Shown piece by piece: positions 1-11,793 of a DNA stretch of 64,000 bases. Made by a program: the position numbers and the translations under genes. The notes under the pieces are model-generated. The model worked only from the letters and a program-made list of their open reading frames with translations. It made no database searches and was not told where the DNA came from. Origin of the DNA: Xylanibacillus composti. Lineage in GTDB: Bacteria > Bacillota > Bacilli > Paenibacillales > K13. Each line of letters starts with the position of its first letter. The stretch's first letter is position 1. Where the stretch lies: positions 1-64,000 of the forward strand of contig NZ_BOVK01000022.1 of assembly GCF_018403685.1 (NCBI RefSeq). The letters run 5' to 3'.

Positions 1-28
1 TCCTGGGAGAGTAGGACGCTGCCAGGCA
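1..28 (+). rRNA. rrf: 5S ribosomal RNA, 3' end only
   Basis: The first bases (GGGAGAGTAGGACGCTGCC) match the conserved 3' end of bacterial 5S rRNA. The rest of the gene, and presumably the rRNA operon, lies outside the window. A strong terminator follows immediately, which agrees with the end of an rrn operon. The exact 3' nucleotide is uncertain by one or two bases. Confidence 0.85.
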
Positions 29-37
29 ACCCACGAA

Positions 38-76
38 GCGCGACTGTTTCTCGAATGAGAGGCGGTCGCGCTTTTT
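38..76 (+). terminator. Intrinsic terminator of the rRNA operon
   Basis: A GC-rich stem (GCGCGACTG at 38-46 against CGGTCGCGC at 63-71, one G-T pair) is followed by five T residues. It ends transcription from the 5S gene before guaB. Confidence 0.85.
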
Positions 77-143
77 GTGGTACGCACGTTTTTTGTGCTA
101 ATCGTTTATGTGCTGTTTCTTGTAGGGTTCCTTACACATTTGA

Positions 144-368
144 ACTGAAAAGCGTGCAAGAAACCGAGCAGATAACAGATCCGTACCCCATTCCGTACTC
201 CATTATGTGTATCTGAATGCGGATGATTATGCGGTGGACGATATTGACAAACTACATATAGCAGTGATCAACATCTATAGTTCAATGGCATCTGAGGGAA
301 AAGGCCATATACACCAGACTAAGGGGATTAGACGAGACGCAATCAACGCTTTGCACAAGCGGACATAA
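144..368 (+). other. Open frame between rRNA and guaB, possible gene remnant
   Basis: The stretch 80-440 holds no convincing gene. One frame stays open from 144 to the TAA at 366-368 and encodes about 74 residues of ordinary, hydrophilic composition (it includes LNADDYAVDDIDKLHIAV). No ATG with a ribosome-binding site opens it; the best internal candidates are a GTG near 206 and an ATG near 284, both without Shine-Dalgarno. It could be the tail of a decayed gene or chance. I do not recognise it. Confidence 0.2.
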
Positions 369-374
369 CTTTTC

Positions 375-1904
<1,530 letters not shown>

Positions 1905-1910
1905 GTAACC

Positions 1911-1958
1911 GACAGACAGGCCCCTGACAAATGGGAGATCGCCTGTCTGTCTTTTTTT
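1911..1958 (+). terminator. Intrinsic terminator of guaB
   Basis: Perfect 11-bp stem GACAGACAGGC (1911-1921) / GCCTGTCTGTC (1941-1951) followed by seven T residues. Confidence 0.92.
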
Positions 1959-2026
1959 GCGGACGTGCCTGTGATACAATAATACGGTACTGAATAAATC
2001 CATGAGGATAGGAGAAGTGAAGGAAG

Positions 2027-3349
2027 TTGGCTTGGACGCGGATAAAAAAACCGGTGGTTCGACTTTGTTTGGCATCATTTTTACTTATGTATATCGGCTT
2101 TTTGTCTGTACTTGTCCCAACAGCTGAGGCAGAAGAAGCAGTTAATTTGAATCTCAATGTGGAAGCTGCTGTGTTGATTGAGGCAACGACAGGGCAAGTA
2201 TTGTATCAAGTGAACAAGGATGTGCCCCGTCCGCCAGCCAGCATGGCCAAGATGATGACGGAGTACATTGTGATGGAGAGCATCAAATCCGGGAAGATTG
2301 AATGGGAGAGCCAGGTTCAGATTACCGAATACGCAGGCAGCATTGGCGGATCAGGTCAATTGCTGGCGAAAGGCGAAACCTACTCAGTCAGGGACTTGTT
2401 CCGCAACATGTCCATCTATTCAGGGAATGACGCCTCCGTAGCATTGGCAGAGTTCATCGCAGGCAGCGAGACCAACTTCGTGGAACTTATGAACCAGACG
2501 GCCCGGGAGCTTGGCATGTCGGAACAGGCGCATTTTGTCAATTCAACGGGTTTGAATAAAGAAGATTATCCGCAGGCATATGCCAATCATATTCCGAATG
2601 TGCCTGGAGAGACGCTTATGACGGCGCATGATGCGGCTTTGCTGGCACAAGCAATCGTGACCAAGCATCCAGAGGTGCTTGAATACTCCCAACAGACACG
2701 CGCTTACCAACGGGAAGGCGATGAGACATCCCCGCAGATGATCAACTGGAACAGAATGCTGGAGGGCTGGAAAGACTCCGCCTACTATGCGCAGTATGCA
2801 TACGACGGACTCGATGGTCTCAAGACCGGATTCACCAACCAGGCAGGGTACTGTTTCACTGGTACGGCCGAACGCAATGGCATGCGGTTGATCAGCGTGG
2901 TAATGGGGACGGGCAGCGAGGACGAGCGGTTCCGGGAAACCCGCAAACTGCTTGATTATGGTTTCAATAACTTCGAGATGAAAACCATTATGCCAGCGAA
3001 ATCGGAACTGCCTGATCTCAAAACAGTCGAAATCAAAAAAGGCAAGGAAACAGAAGTTAGTGTAGTCACTGAAACGGGCGTCACTTTCATTGTTGGGAAA
3101 GGCGAGGGAGATGACAACATTACGTTTGCTACCGAGCTTCTGCCGGAAGACGAGCGTATTGCTCCAATTGAACAGGGAGATGTACTGGGCAAACTGATTG
3201 TCACTTACAGCGGCATTACAGATGTTCAGCAGACTGTCCAATTGGTTGCGGCTGAAGATGTAGAGAAAGGAAGCTGGTTCCGCTTGTTTTTCCGAGCAAT
3301 CAAGAACTTCTTCGTTGAACTGTTCGGGGGAATCAAGAATTTGTTCTAA
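2027..3349 (+). CDS. dacA: D-alanyl-D-alanine carboxypeptidase (PBP5 type)
   Basis: Low-molecular-weight penicillin-binding protein that trims the terminal D-Ala from peptidoglycan stem peptides outside the membrane. The signal sequence spans about residues 1-36 (hydrophobic core then TAEAEE). All three serine-transferase motifs are present: SMAK at 72-75, SGN at 132-134 and KTG at 266-268. The C-terminal PBP5 domain ends in an amphipathic, aromatic-rich helix (about 417-440) that anchors such enzymes to the outer face of the membrane. Start is TTG at 2027; an AGGAGAAG lies about 10 bases upstream, but a second AAGGAAG abuts the start, so the start is only moderately certain. Confidence 0.95.
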   Translation: MAWTRIKKPVVRLCLASFLLMYIGFLSVLVPTAEAEEAVNLNLNVEAAVLIEATTGQVLYQVNKDVPRPPASMAKMMTEYIVMESIKSGKIEWESQVQITEYAGSIGGSGQLLAKGETYSVRDLFRNMSIYSGNDASVALAEFIAGSETNFVELMNQTARELGMSEQAHFVNSTGLNKEDYPQAYANHIPNVPGETLMTAHDAALLAQAIVTKHPEVLEYSQQTRAYQREGDETSPQMINWNRMLEGWKDSAYYAQYAYDGLDGLKTGFTNQAGYCFTGTAERNGMRLISVVMGTGSEDERFRETRKLLDYGFNNFEMKTIMPAKSELPDLKTVEIKKGKETEVSVVTETGVTFIVGKGEGDDNITFATELLPEDERIAPIEQGDVLGKLIVTYSGITDVQQTVQLVAAEDVEKGSWFRLFFRAIKNFFVELFGGIKNLF

Positions 3350-3383
3350 ATGAACCGTGTTGCCTATTTTAAGAGGTATGGAG

Positions 3384-3412
3384 TTGTGCAATGCTGAGGC
3401 ATATTGTAAAAT
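3384..3412 (+). promoter_or_regulatory. Candidate promoter of pdxST-serS
   Basis: TTGTGC (3384-3389), a 17-base spacer and TAAAAT (3407-3412) lie 64 bases upstream of pdxS. Spacing is ideal, but the hexamers are not consensus. Confidence 0.5.
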
Positions 3413-3475
3413 GTCTTGTTAGGAGTAAAAGCGACCAGGTGTCGCATAATGAATAGAATCGGGAGGAAATTAGGG

Positions 3476-4357
3476 ATGCAAACGGGAACTTCAACAGTTA
3501 AACGCGGTATGGCTGAAATGCAAAAAGGCGGCGTCATCATGGACGTTATGACAGCAGAGCAGGCGAAAATTGCGGAGGCAGCAGGTGCTTCAGCAGTTAT
3601 GGCCTTGGAGAAAATTCCTGCGGAGATTCGCGCCTCTGGCGGTGTAGCCAGAATGGCGGACCCGCGCGTCGTCGAAGAGGTTATGAAGGTTGTGTCGATT
3701 CCAGTCATGGCGAAGGCGCGAATTGGTCACTATGTCGAAGCGAAGATGCTGGAAGCGATGGGCGTTGACTATATCGATGAGAGTGAAGTACTAACCCCTG
3801 CTGATGAAGTGTTCCATATTAACAAGCAGGAGTTTACGGTTCCTTTTGTTTGCGGGGCGAAGGATTTGGGCGAAGCACTTCGTCGTATTGGCGAAGGCGC
3901 GTCGATGCTGCGCACGAAAGGCGAGCCGGGAACAGGCAATATCGTAGAGGCTGTTCGCCATATGCGGTTAATCCAGTCGCAAATTCGCAAGATCCAGGGC
4001 ATGTCCAAGGATGAGCTGATGGCCGAAGCGAAGAATTTGGCAGCGCCGTATGATCTAATTCTTTATGTGCACGAGAATGGCAAGCTGCCTGTAGTTAATT
4101 TCGCGGCAGGTGGGGTTGCTACACCGGCTGATGCAGCGTTGATGATGCACTTGGGAGCGGACGGTGTGTTTGTCGGATCCGGAATATTCAAATCCGACAA
4201 TCCGGAGAAGTTTGCAAAAGCGATCGTAGAAGCAACGACCCACTACACGGACTTTGCCCATATCGTTGAAATTTCGAAGGACTTGGGAACGCCGATGAAA
4301 GGAATTGAAATCTCCAGTCTGGATGCATCCCAGCGCATGCAGGATCGTGGCTGGTAA
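3476..4357 (+). CDS. pdxS: Pyridoxal 5'-phosphate synthase, synthase subunit
   Basis: PdxS makes PLP from ribose 5-phosphate, glyceraldehyde 3-phosphate and ammonia supplied by PdxT, in a dodecameric complex. The 293-residue (beta/alpha)8 protein keeps the two catalytic lysines, K80 in [11 protein letters not shown] and K148 in [11 protein letters not shown], plus D23 in GVIMDV. ATG at 3476 is chosen because it gives the family N-terminus ([16 protein letters not shown]) and follows GGGAGGAAAT; an upstream in-frame extension to 3416 is unsupported. It is followed by pdxT 33 bases downstream. Confidence 0.97.
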   Translation: MQTGTSTVKRGMAEMQKGGVIMDVMTAEQAKIAEAAGASAVMALEKIPAEIRASGGVARMADPRVVEEVMKVVSIPVMAKARIGHYVEAKMLEAMGVDYIDESEVLTPADEVFHINKQEFTVPFVCGAKDLGEALRRIGEGASMLRTKGEPGTGNIVEAVRHMRLIQSQIRKIQGMSKDELMAEAKNLAAPYDLILYVHENGKLPVVNFAAGGVATPADAALMMHLGADGVFVGSGIFKSDNPEKFAKAIVEATTHYTDFAHIVEISKDLGTPMKGIEISSLDASQRMQDRGW

Positions 4358-4390
4358 TCGGGCATTCACACACAAAAAGAGGGAACAGAC

Positions 4391-6300
<1,910 letters not shown>

Positions 6301-6376
6301 ACATTGCACATGAGGCGTTCGTTATGGTAAAATGCTTCTTGCATGTTGATAAAGGCTGCTTATGCAGCCTTCATAT

Positions 6377-6714
<338 letters not shown>

Positions 6715-6765
6715 CAATGGAGGAGGAAGGCGCAGGTACGAGTCAGACGACAGCTGTTTCCTGAG

Positions 6766-6818
6766 TTGACAAAGAACAAGAACAAAGATTATACTATAGA
6801 CGTCCATAGAGGTATATA
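6766..6818 (+). promoter_or_regulatory. Promoter and operator-like box upstream of the DeoC-family gene
   Basis: TTGACA (6766-6771), an 18-base spacer and TATACT (6790-6795) form a strong promoter. Directly downstream, 6800-6818 reads ACGTCCATAGAGGTATATA, a 17/19 match to the box ACGTATATARAGGTATATW found at two other promoters of this locus. Position around +1 suits a repressor site; the GntR/UTRA regulator at 7684-8427 is the obvious candidate. Confidence 0.65.
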
Positions 6819-6862
6819 AACTATATAGGAAGTATTTAATGAAAAGAAAGGGTTGAAAAATC

Positions 6863-7549
6863 ATGAAAACGTACACTCCGCAAGAAGTGGCAAAGAAAAT
6901 CCAGCACACGCTCGTCACGCCAGACGCTTCAGAGAAGGATATTGCCAAAGTGGTCGAGGAATGCTTAACGTATCAGTTTGACGGGGCAATGGTGCAGCCT
7001 TGCTGGATCCCTTTTGTGAAGAAGAAGTTGGAAGGAAGCGGCGTTAAAGTTTGCACGGCACTTGGTTTTCCGATGGGCGGCATGATGACCTCGTCCAAAG
7101 TGGCTGAGGTGGTTGAAGTGTTCGATGCAGGTGCGGACGAAATCGACTTTATGCCGAATTACGGATGGTTTAAAAGCGGCAAGGAAGCGGAGTTTCAAGC
7201 CGAAATTGCTGCTGTCGTACAAGCGGCGAAGGGAAAAACGGTAAAAATAATGCTGGAATTCGGCATGTTAAACCGCGAAGAGAAAATCCGTGCTGCCACG
7301 CTGGCTAAGGAAGCAGGAGTAACTTACTTGAAGAATTCAAGCGGCTGGGGGCAGGGCGGCCACGCTACGGTCGAGGACATTGCGCTGCTTAAGGAAATTG
7401 CCAATGGAGAAGTCGGCGTGAAGGCCTCGGGCGGCATACGCAATTTCGACGCGGCTGTGAAGATTCTAAATGCAGGTGCGGAGCTAATCGGCACAAGCGG
7501 AAGTGTGAAAATTGTGACGGGAGAGGGAGAAGAGAGCAGTATTTATTAA
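6863..7549 (+). CDS. DeoC-family (deoxyribose-phosphate aldolase-like) aldolase
   Basis: The 228-residue protein has the DeoC (beta/alpha)8 fold signature: a proton-relay lysine K187 in GVKASGGIR, a Schiff-base lysine candidate K157 in YLKNSSGWGQGG and an acid D95 in EIDFMPNYG. In standard DERA the last two regions read close to KTSTGF and EIDMVxN, so this is a divergent member and the substrate may not be deoxyribose 5-phosphate. ATG 6863 is preceded by AAAGGG. It carries the same upstream box as the gntR, epimerase and rbs-type genes, so I place it in that sugar regulon. Calling it deoC proper would be overreach. Confidence 0.8.
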   Translation: MKTYTPQEVAKKIQHTLVTPDASEKDIAKVVEECLTYQFDGAMVQPCWIPFVKKKLEGSGVKVCTALGFPMGGMMTSSKVAEVVEVFDAGADEIDFMPNYGWFKSGKEAEFQAEIAAVVQAAKGKTVKIMLEFGMLNREEKIRAATLAKEAGVTYLKNSSGWGQGGHATVEDIALLKEIANGEVGVKASGGIRNFDAAVKILNAGAELIGTSGSVKIVTGEGEESSIY

Positions 7550-7595
7550 CCAGATTAATAATTGTACAGCCCCTCATTTTATAAGGAAGTGAAGA

Positions 7596-7677
7596 TTGGC
7601 AAATCCAGCTAACTATGCTATACTTGCTACGCAAGTGCTGTAAAGGTATAGTGATATATATATACGTATAAAAGGTG
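7596..7677 (+). promoter_or_regulatory. Promoter and operator-like half boxes of the gntR gene
   Basis: TTGGCA (7596-7601), 17 bases, TATACT (7619-7624) form a promoter. Downstream are two degenerate copies of the regulon box: GTAAAGGTATAGTG at 7640-7653 and ACGTATAAAAGGTGA at 7664-7678, the second running into the ribosome-binding site. This suggests autoregulation. Confidence 0.5.
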
Positions 7678-7683
7678 AAACTC

Positions 7684-8427
7684 ATGAAGGAATCGATTAT
7701 TAATAAAACAGGGCCGGAGCCGATCTATGTACAAGTACAGAATTGGATGAGGGGAAACATCAGCTCAGGAATATGGAAAGCTAATGAGAAAATTCCTTCA
7801 GAATCCGACTTGGCCGATAAATTGCAAATCAGCAGAGGGTCCTTGAAACAAGCGATCAAGCAGCTGGTCGATGAAGGCGTTCTCTTGCAAATTCACGGCA
7901 AAGGAACCTTTGTCAAGGGCAAGCAGCTGGAATCGCCGGTAGCCGAGCGGCTCATATCTACTGCGGAATCATTGCTGGAGTCAGGGAATGAATTTACTAC
8001 CCATGTTGTCAGTGTGGAGCGTGTGGCGGCATCCCAGGTTGTAGCAGAAGTGTTGAATATGCAAGAGGGGAATCAGGTATATAGGCTCCAGCGTATTCGT
8101 TATCTGGAGGAAATCCCTGTTATGTACTTGGAGAACTATTTGTCCTGCGAACGGTTTCCGGATCTGGATAGGGTCGATTTTGAAAGCGAGACGCTGTTTT
8201 CGATTATGGAACAACAATACAATAGCAAGATCCATTGGGGAAAACGTTCCTTCGTAGCGGAAGGGGCAACAAAAAGCAAGGCGGAGCTCCTGCAGATCGA
8301 AAAGGGGACGCCTATCATTTTGCTCGAGCAGGTGACCTATTCCGATCAGAGCGAGCCCCTAGAATATTCCAAGGTATGGATACGTAGCGATCAGATGAAG
8401 TTGACCTCCATCTTGCGCAGAACGTAA
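7684..8427 (+). CDS. GntR-family transcriptional regulator with UTRA sensor domain
   Basis: An HutC-subfamily GntR repressor. An N-terminal winged helix (about residues 10-75, with the recognition stretch SESDLADKLQISRGSLKQA and the wing HGKGTFV) is followed by a UTRA ligand-binding domain (about 90-245) of the kind that senses phosphorylated sugars or similar small molecules. ATG 7684 follows AAAAGGTG at 7670-7677 with good spacing; a GTG at 7675 lies inside that site and is less likely. It is flanked by the DeoC-like aldolase and a divergent epimerase, and the box repeated at their promoters is probably its operator. The effector is unknown. Confidence 0.9.
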   Translation: MKESIINKTGPEPIYVQVQNWMRGNISSGIWKANEKIPSESDLADKLQISRGSLKQAIKQLVDEGVLLQIHGKGTFVKGKQLESPVAERLISTAESLLESGNEFTTHVVSVERVAASQVVAEVLNMQEGNQVYRLQRIRYLEEIPVMYLENYLSCERFPDLDRVDFESETLFSIMEQQYNSKIHWGKRSFVAEGATKSKAELLQIEKGTPIILLEQVTYSDQSEPLEYSKVWIRSDQMKLTSILRRT

Positions 8428-8432
8428 GCAGT

Positions 8433-8470
8433 CCTGGCTCGCCCGTGAGGGCGGACCAGGCTATTTTTTT
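8433..8470 (+). terminator. Intrinsic terminator of the gntR gene
   Basis: CCTGGCTCGCCC (8433-8444), GTGA loop, GGGCGGACCAGG (8449-8460) with one internal mismatch pair, then CTA and seven T residues. The T-run overlaps the 3' end of the convergent epimerase gene. Confidence 0.85.
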
Positions 8471-9300
8471 ATCCCCTTCCAAAGCTGCTCGGCGTAACGC
8501 TTCATTTGCAATGCGGATTGCCAGCGGTCAGAGGTCTCCACGAAAGCGCCGCTGCGATGTTGGGTAATGGCATAGTCCGGCGGACCGAATTCGCAAACAA
8601 ATGGCAGGAAGGAGCCGGGTGAGGCAGATTCAAGCCAATGCCGCATGCCTTGCTCCCACCAGCGAGTAAAATGATTCAGCATAGGGTGCCGCAGGGCCTC
8701 GTTCATGTCCAGCTGGATTTGTTGGCCATTCGAGATTCTGCCATGAATGCTGGCGGTCTGGCGCAGCAGCGGCTCAAAGTAAGGGTCAATGTCCGCAACG
8801 TTGCGATGAATCTCACCAGCCAAAACATAATGTGAAAAATCTATAGTTAGCTGCAATTGCGGCAATTGGTTCACGTACGCAATAGTGCGGAGCAAGTCTT
8901 GTGTAATGCGGCCGCGATGCGTCTCGACAAAGAACGGAATGCCGGCAGTGTCGGCTTGTTCGACAATCTGTGTCAGCAGGGAGATTGCCTGTTCGCCGGT
9001 TACAAAAGAAGTAGACACCTGCGCGTTGATATAGTCCACGCCGAAATCAACGGCACGAGCCAAGTAATCCTTGGCCTCCTCCGGGTTATGGATGAACGCT
9101 TCGATCCCAAACCGCAGCTGGTATGCATCAAGCTTCTGTCTCCAAGCAGTTCGTTCCTCCGCAGAAGGGAGTCTGCCCAGTATGCCTTGGAAGCCTGCAG
9201 CATGGATGCGCTCGATCTTCTCCTCAAACGACCATTCCCCCTTCTCGTCGCCCACTTGTCTCATGGCCCACCAAGACTGATGAACTTCCATTTCCTTCAT
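8461..9300 (-). CDS. Sugar phosphate isomerase/epimerase (AP-endonuclease-2-type TIM barrel)
   Basis: A 279-residue TIM-barrel enzyme of the xylose-isomerase-like family, which isomerises or epimerises sugars with a divalent metal. The four ligands can be read in order: Glu in FVETHRG, Asp in LTIDFSHY, His in SIHGRIS and Glu in FVCEFGPPDY. ATG at 9300 follows GGAGGAGATAAA; further upstream in-frame codons have no ribosome-binding site. It is convergent with gntR but carries the regulon box at its own promoter, facing the ferritin-like/rbs operon. Substrate cannot be deduced from sequence. Confidence 0.87.
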   Translation of the reverse strand: MKEMEVHQSWWAMRQVGDEKGEWSFEEKIERIHAAGFQGILGRLPSAEERTAWRQKLDAYQLRFGIEAFIHNPEEAKDYLARAVDFGVDYINAQVSTSFVTGEQAISLLTQIVEQADTAGIPFFVETHRGRITQDLLRTIAYVNQLPQLQLTIDFSHYVLAGEIHRNVADIDPYFEPLLRQTASIHGRISNGQQIQLDMNEALRHPMLNHFTRWWEQGMRHWLESASPGSFLPFVCEFGPPDYAITQHRSGAFVETSDRWQSALQMKRYAEQLWKGIKK

Positions 9301-9317
9301 TTTATCTCCTCCAAAAT

Positions 9318-9360
9318 ACGTATATAGAGGTATATTATCAATCATAAACATATAAATCAA
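9318..9360 (-). promoter_or_regulatory. Promoter and operator-like box of the epimerase gene
   Basis: On the minus strand TTGATT (9360-9355), 17 bases, TAATAT (9337-9332). The box ACGTATATAGAGGTATATT (9318-9336, plus-strand reading) overlaps the -10 element. A full match to the consensus seen at 9429-9447. Confidence 0.7.
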
Positions 9361-9390
9361 TGACACGGATCAAAAATATGCGAAATAGGA

Positions 9391-9447
9391 TTGACAAATA
9401 GCCACGACGAAATTATTATACATATGAGACGTATATAAAGGTATATA
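9391..9447 (+). promoter_or_regulatory. Promoter and operator-like box of the ferritin-like/rbs operon
   Basis: TTGACA (9391-9396), 17 bases, TATTAT (9414-9419). The box ACGTATATAAAGGTATATA follows at 9429-9447, just after the expected start point, where bound repressor would block transcription. Confidence 0.72.
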
Positions 9448-9504
9448 AACAACATGGTAATACTATAATTATCATGATTATAATTGTTAGGAGTGATCGA
9501 CATC

Positions 9505-10800
9505 ATGACGGAAACGCATTACTTAACCGGTAACGCCAGGGGCACCTTTATGCGGCAAGACACGGCCGTGATGCTGAAGCGGTTTTATTTGATCGAGCAG
9601 GCAAGCATTATCGGGCAGGCAGGATGGCTGCCGGCAATTCCATATTTCGAAATGAAAACGCTTATTCCCAAAATGCTCTGGGAAGATGCCATGACTGCTG
9701 ATATGCTGCGCAAGCGGGTCATTGAACTGCGCTTCCCGAGCCGCATGCTGGAAGTCGGCACAGACCAGCCGCTTGTAGACTATATTCGTTCGTGCTATCT
9801 GGCACCGAACGCCATTGCCTTCATGATGGTAATGTCCAGATTAATCAAGCCCGCTCTGCGCTCCGCCTATCAAACCTACTTGAATGTGGCGGACGAGATC
9901 GGGGACGGACCTACTTATCGCTTCCTTCGCGTGGCAATAGAAGAGAAAACTCGGCATATCGACATCCTGGAGAAATTCCTGGCTTCCGTCATAGGCGATG
10001 TGCCGCAGGAGGAAGTGGAAAAAGCGGACGCCTGGATCAAGCAACAGGATCTCTGGCTGCAGAAAGTCGGGGGATTCGGACTGGATGCTCCGAATGCGAT
10101 TGCCATTGAGCCTCTGACCGGCAAGTACGAGCCGGCGGAAGTTCCGGCAAGAGAAGACAGCTTTCGGAAGGTTCGCTTCTATTGGCCGGATATCGTAGAT
10201 CCTGCATTCCCGTACGGTACTGGCATGCAGCTTCAGCTACGAAGCGCAGTCAGTCACTTTAACGAAGTGTGGGCGGTAGAGACAGGAGGCTTTATCTTGT
10301 ACAGCTTCGCAGAAGAGCTGGGATGGTCGTTTGTGTTTGACGCTGCCCGGTGGGTATATGACGAAAGCCGGCATGTACGGATGGGCTATGATCGTCTGGT
10401 CTCATGGGGATATGAGGATGACGAGCTGCCATTGGGCACTTACATTTATGATTCATCCAAGGGACACGATCCTATCTATCGCTTGGGCATGCTGTTTTAT
10501 TTCGAATCGAAAAACATCGGCAAGAAAATCGACCGAATTAAAAATTTCGAACGGATGCAGGATCGCATGAGTCAGCATGATATGGATTTCGACTGGGCGG
10601 ACGAGACCATTCATACGGGCTATGGCAAAACGTGGTTGTCGCAAGTGCTGAAAAACAGAGGCCAGGACCCCGATGATTACAGTCATGTCAAAGACGAATG
10701 CGAGCGTCTTGTAAGACGTGTAGTGGAATCTGTCTCCGAAGAGGAGATTGAGGAAATCAAGCAGATTGCCAACCACATGATCACCAAACAATCTCAATAA
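9505..10800 (+). CDS. Uncharacterised ferritin-like (putative diiron) protein in a sugar operon
   Basis: I do not recognise the 431-residue protein as a named family. Its helical, acidic pattern resembles ferritin-like diiron proteins in two halves: E31 in IEQASIIGQ, E60 in WEDAMTAD and an EExxRH-like patch (146-151) in the first; E259 in AVETGG, E270/E271 in FAEELGW and a classical ExxH (E287-S-R-H290) in the second. No signal peptide or membrane segment is visible. ATG 9505 follows TAGGAG; an in-frame TTG at 9484 lies upstream of that site. It is the first gene before rbsK-rbsA-rbsC-rbsB-rbsD and shares their promoter. A redox or oxygenase step on the imported sugar is inference only. Confidence 0.6.
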   Translation: MTETHYLTGNARGTFMRQDTAVMLKRFYLIEQASIIGQAGWLPAIPYFEMKTLIPKMLWEDAMTADMLRKRVIELRFPSRMLEVGTDQPLVDYIRSCYLAPNAIAFMMVMSRLIKPALRSAYQTYLNVADEIGDGPTYRFLRVAIEEKTRHIDILEKFLASVIGDVPQEEVEKADAWIKQQDLWLQKVGGFGLDAPNAIAIEPLTGKYEPAEVPAREDSFRKVRFYWPDIVDPAFPYGTGMQLQLRSAVSHFNEVWAVETGGFILYSFAEELGWSFVFDAARWVYDESRHVRMGYDRLVSWGYEDDELPLGTYIYDSSKGHDPIYRLGMLFYFESKNIGKKIDRIKNFERMQDRMSQHDMDFDWADETIHTGYGKTWLSQVLKNRGQDPDDYSHVKDECERLVRRVVESVSEEEIEEIKQIANHMITKQSQ

Positions 10801-10833
10801 TAGACGATACATCAGGGCAAGGGGGATCGACCA

Positions 10834-11793
10834 ATGGGCAGTAGAGCACGCGTAACGGTAATAGGAAGCTACAATGTAGGTCTCGTTGTGAATGCAGAAC
10901 GATTGCCTGCATGGGGGGAGACCCTGTTTGGCAACGGATTTTGCGAGAGTCCGGGAGGCAAGGGGTCGAATCAGGCAGTAGCCGCGTCGAGGCTTGGCGG
11001 AGAAGTAAGATTTATTGGAAGCGTCGGTACGGATCGGTATGGCGATGACGCCATCAGCATGCTGAAGAAAGAGCAAATCGATCTGACGTATCTGAAAAGA
11101 ACAGGTGCATCCATGACAGGAGTAGGGTTTGTTTTTTTGAACAAGGAAGGCGACAACTGCATCGTTGTGGATCCCGGCGCCAATCTTGAACTCATGCCCG
11201 AAGATATTGATAACGCGGCGGAAGCAATCGAACAGTCGGATGTCATCTTGTTTCAGCTCGAATCCAGTCTGGATACTGTCCGGTATGGACTGAAAACCGC
11301 CCGGGAAAAAGGAAAGGTGACCATCCTGAACCCGGCGCCTGCCCAAAAAAGATTGGACGATTTGCTGCCTTACGCAACATACGTGACTCCGAACGAGACA
11401 GAGTTAAAGATTATGAGCGGACTGCCGCCAGAGCAGAGGCTCACCGATGATGATTGCATTCAGCTCGGGCGCAGCATTATTTCGAAAGGACCGGAAGCTG
11501 TTATTGTGACAATGGGCGAGCGTGGAGCGCTGGTCATTCTTGAAGAAACTTCCTATCTGCTGCCTTCCGTTCCGGTTGCTGCGGTGGATACAACAGGCGC
11601 CGGAGATTCGTTCAATGCCGCACTGGCTGTTTCGCTGGCGGAAGGCAAGCCGTTGCAAGAGGCAGCTGCGTATGCTTGTGCGGTTGGCGCGTATACGGTA
11701 ACTGGCAAAGAGGTTATTCCGGCTCTGCCTACAAGGGAGCAGGTGGAGTTATTTCTTGCTGAGCGCAAGGAGATGTCCCATGAGCGAAGCTGA
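10834..11793 (+). CDS. rbsK: Ribokinase-like PfkB-family sugar kinase
   Basis: Phosphorylates ribose or a related sugar after uptake. The 319-residue protein has both PfkB signatures: GGKGSNQAVAASRLGG near residues 41-56 and DTTGAGDSFNAAL near 250, which carries the catalytic aspartate. It overlaps the downstream ATPase gene by 14 bases, so translation is probably coupled. The surrounding transporter and RbsD make ribose the default guess; the odd neighbours leave room for another pentose or a modified sugar. Confidence 0.85.
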   Translation: MGSRARVTVIGSYNVGLVVNAERLPAWGETLFGNGFCESPGGKGSNQAVAASRLGGEVRFIGSVGTDRYGDDAISMLKKEQIDLTYLKRTGASMTGVGFVFLNKEGDNCIVVDPGANLELMPEDIDNAAEAIEQSDVILFQLESSLDTVRYGLKTAREKGKVTILNPAPAQKRLDDLLPYATYVTPNETELKIMSGLPPEQRLTDDDCIQLGRSIISKGPEAVIVTMGERGALVILEETSYLLPSVPVAAVDTTGAGDSFNAALAVSLAEGKPLQEAAAYACAVGAYTVTGKEVIPALPTREQVELFLAERKEMSHERS

